5,937 nucleotides of DNA. It comes from Rhodoferax sp. (GTDB lineage: Bacteria; Pseudomonadota; Gammaproteobacteria; Burkholderiales; Burkholderiaceae_C). The position numbers and the translations under genes were made by a program. Below the pieces are notes generated by a model. It did not search any database and was not told where the DNA came from. It saw nothing but the letters and a program-made list of their open reading frames with translations. Positions 5,257 through 5,937 of this stretch are shown here, piece after piece (within the stretch, counting starts at the first letter, position 1; every line of letters begins with the position of its first letter). The stretch is taken from NCBI GenBank assembly GCA_020048255.1, contig JAIFMR010000092.1:1-5937 (forward strand). Direction: 5' to 3'.

Positions 5257-5937
5257 TCAGACAGCCACTGGCGCCTTGATGGCTGGGTGGCACTGGTAGC
5301 CCTGGATTTCAAAGTCTTCATACTGATAGTCAAAAATGCTAGCAGGCTTGCGATTGATGACAAGGGTTGGATAGGAAAAAGGCTCGCGGCCCAATTGCGT
5401 GGCGACCTGATTGGCATGGTTGCTGTAAATGTGGCAATCCCCTCCGGTCCAGATGAAATCGCCCACGTCCAGATCACATTGCTGCGCCACCATGTGGGTC
5501 AGCAGGGCGTAACTGGCAATGTTGAAAGGCACACCCAAAAAGATGTCGGCGCTGCGCTGATACAACTGGCAGCTCAACTTGCCTTTGCCGCCCGGTGCGG
5601 TCGGTGGGGCCACATAAAATTGAAAGAACGCGTGGCAGGGCATCAGTGCCATCTTGTCCAGGTCGGCCACGTTCCAGGCGCTGACGATGATGCGGCGCGA
5701 ATCCGGGTTGGTTTTGAGGGTTTGGATCACATCGGCCATCTGGTCAATGTGGCCGCCGTCCGGTTTGGGCCAACTGCGCCATTGCACGCCATACACCGGG
5801 CCCAAATCGCCATCCGGGCGCGCCCATTCATCCCAGATGGTGCAACCGCGCTCCTGCAGCCACTTGACATTGCTGTCACCACGCAAAAACCAGAGCAGCT
5901 CCACAATGATGGCCCTGAGGAAAACCTTCTTTGTGGT
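5257..5937 (-). CDS. thyA: Thymidylate synthase (partial, N-terminus beyond right edge)
   Basis: ThyA methylates dUMP to dTMP using methylene-tetrahydrofolate, releasing dihydrofolate for the adjacent DHFR. The visible 226 residues begin at TTKKVFLRAII, equivalent to about E. coli residue 46, so roughly 45 residues with the N-terminal phosphate-binding Arg lie outside the window. Present are VELLWFLRGDSNV, TIWDEWA and GDLGPVYGVQWR. The Arg pair of DSRRIIVSAWNV, the catalytic Cys in MPCHAFFQFYV, YQRSADIFLGVPFNIASY (phosphate Arg, folate and dUMP contacts) and the nucleoside-binding HIYSNH are also there. The protein ends in the family-typical IKAPVAV. After FYV there is a short Pro/Gly-rich loop (APPTAPGGKG) about 7 residues longer than in E. 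coli. A GTG at 5904 is an internal Val, not the start. No damage is visible. Confidence 0.97.
   Translation of the reverse strand, partial: TTKKVFLRAIIVELLWFLRGDSNVKWLQERGCTIWDEWARPDGDLGPVYGVQWRSWPKPDGGHIDQMADVIQTLKTNPDSRRIIVSAWNVADLDKMALMPCHAFFQFYVAPPTAPGGKGKLSCQLYQRSADIFLGVPFNIASYALLTHMVAQQCDLDVGDFIWTGGDCHIYSNHANQVATQLGREPFSYPTLVINRKPASIFDYQYEDFEIQGYQCHPAIKAPVAV

Noticed and set aside
5257..5904. GTG at 5904 as the start of thyA
   Set aside because: The frame stays open to the window edge and the upstream residues (TTKKVFLRAII) match the conserved ThyA sequence, so the gene is simply cut by the window.
4713..5937. folA next to an efflux pump as a trimethoprim-resistance cassette
   Set aside because: The DHFR looks like an ordinary housekeeping chromosomal enzyme, there are no mobile-element marks, and the pump substrate is unknown. 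Adjacency alone does not support the idea.

Overview
The window reads as a compact, gene-dense stretch of a Gram-negative chromosome, most likely a betaproteobacterium of the order Burkholderiales. Comamonadaceae (Rhodoferax/Polaromonas-like) is my best guess, from the protein wording of ThyA, DHFR and the ExoIII-like protein; this is recollection of families, not a search. Every gene lies on the minus strand, so transcription runs from the right edge to the left edge.

From right to left: (1) 5257-5937 is thymidylate synthase (thyA), cut by the right edge so that about 45 N-terminal residues are missing. (2) 4713-5207 is dihydrofolate reductase (folA), complete. (3) 3890-4636 is an exonuclease III / AP endonuclease-family gene with an apparent in-frame internal deletion that removes the catalytic G-D-x-N segment. 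(4) 2728-3888 is a periplasmic adaptor (membrane fusion protein) of an RND pump, complete. (5) 1-2727 is the RND inner-membrane permease, cut by the left edge and split into two reading frames at 1843-1846 by what looks like a ~37-nt out-of-frame deletion.

ThyA and DHFR form a metabolic pair: ThyA makes dTMP and converts methylene-tetrahydrofolate to dihydrofolate, and DHFR regenerates tetrahydrofolate. The adaptor and permease would form two parts of a tripartite efflux pump; no outer-membrane channel gene is visible, but it could lie beyond the left edge. Spacing is tight (49 nt thyA-folA, 76 nt folA-xth, 1 nt xth-adaptor, 0 nt adaptor-permease), so xth, adaptor and permease at least are probably cotranscribed.

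The unusual content is not a new system but two compact internal losses in otherwise well-preserved genes. One removes the active-site loop of the ExoIII-like protein without breaking its frame. The other breaks the RND permease and leaves an ATGA stop/start overlap at the scar. The flanking codons of both genes remain intact, so the events are either very recent or artefacts of the assembly. A 25-codon open frame with a good ribosome binding site, overlapping the xth start codon as ATGA, is a smaller point worth checking. I see no RNA genes, mobile elements, CRISPR arrays or stretches above 300 bases without a gene.
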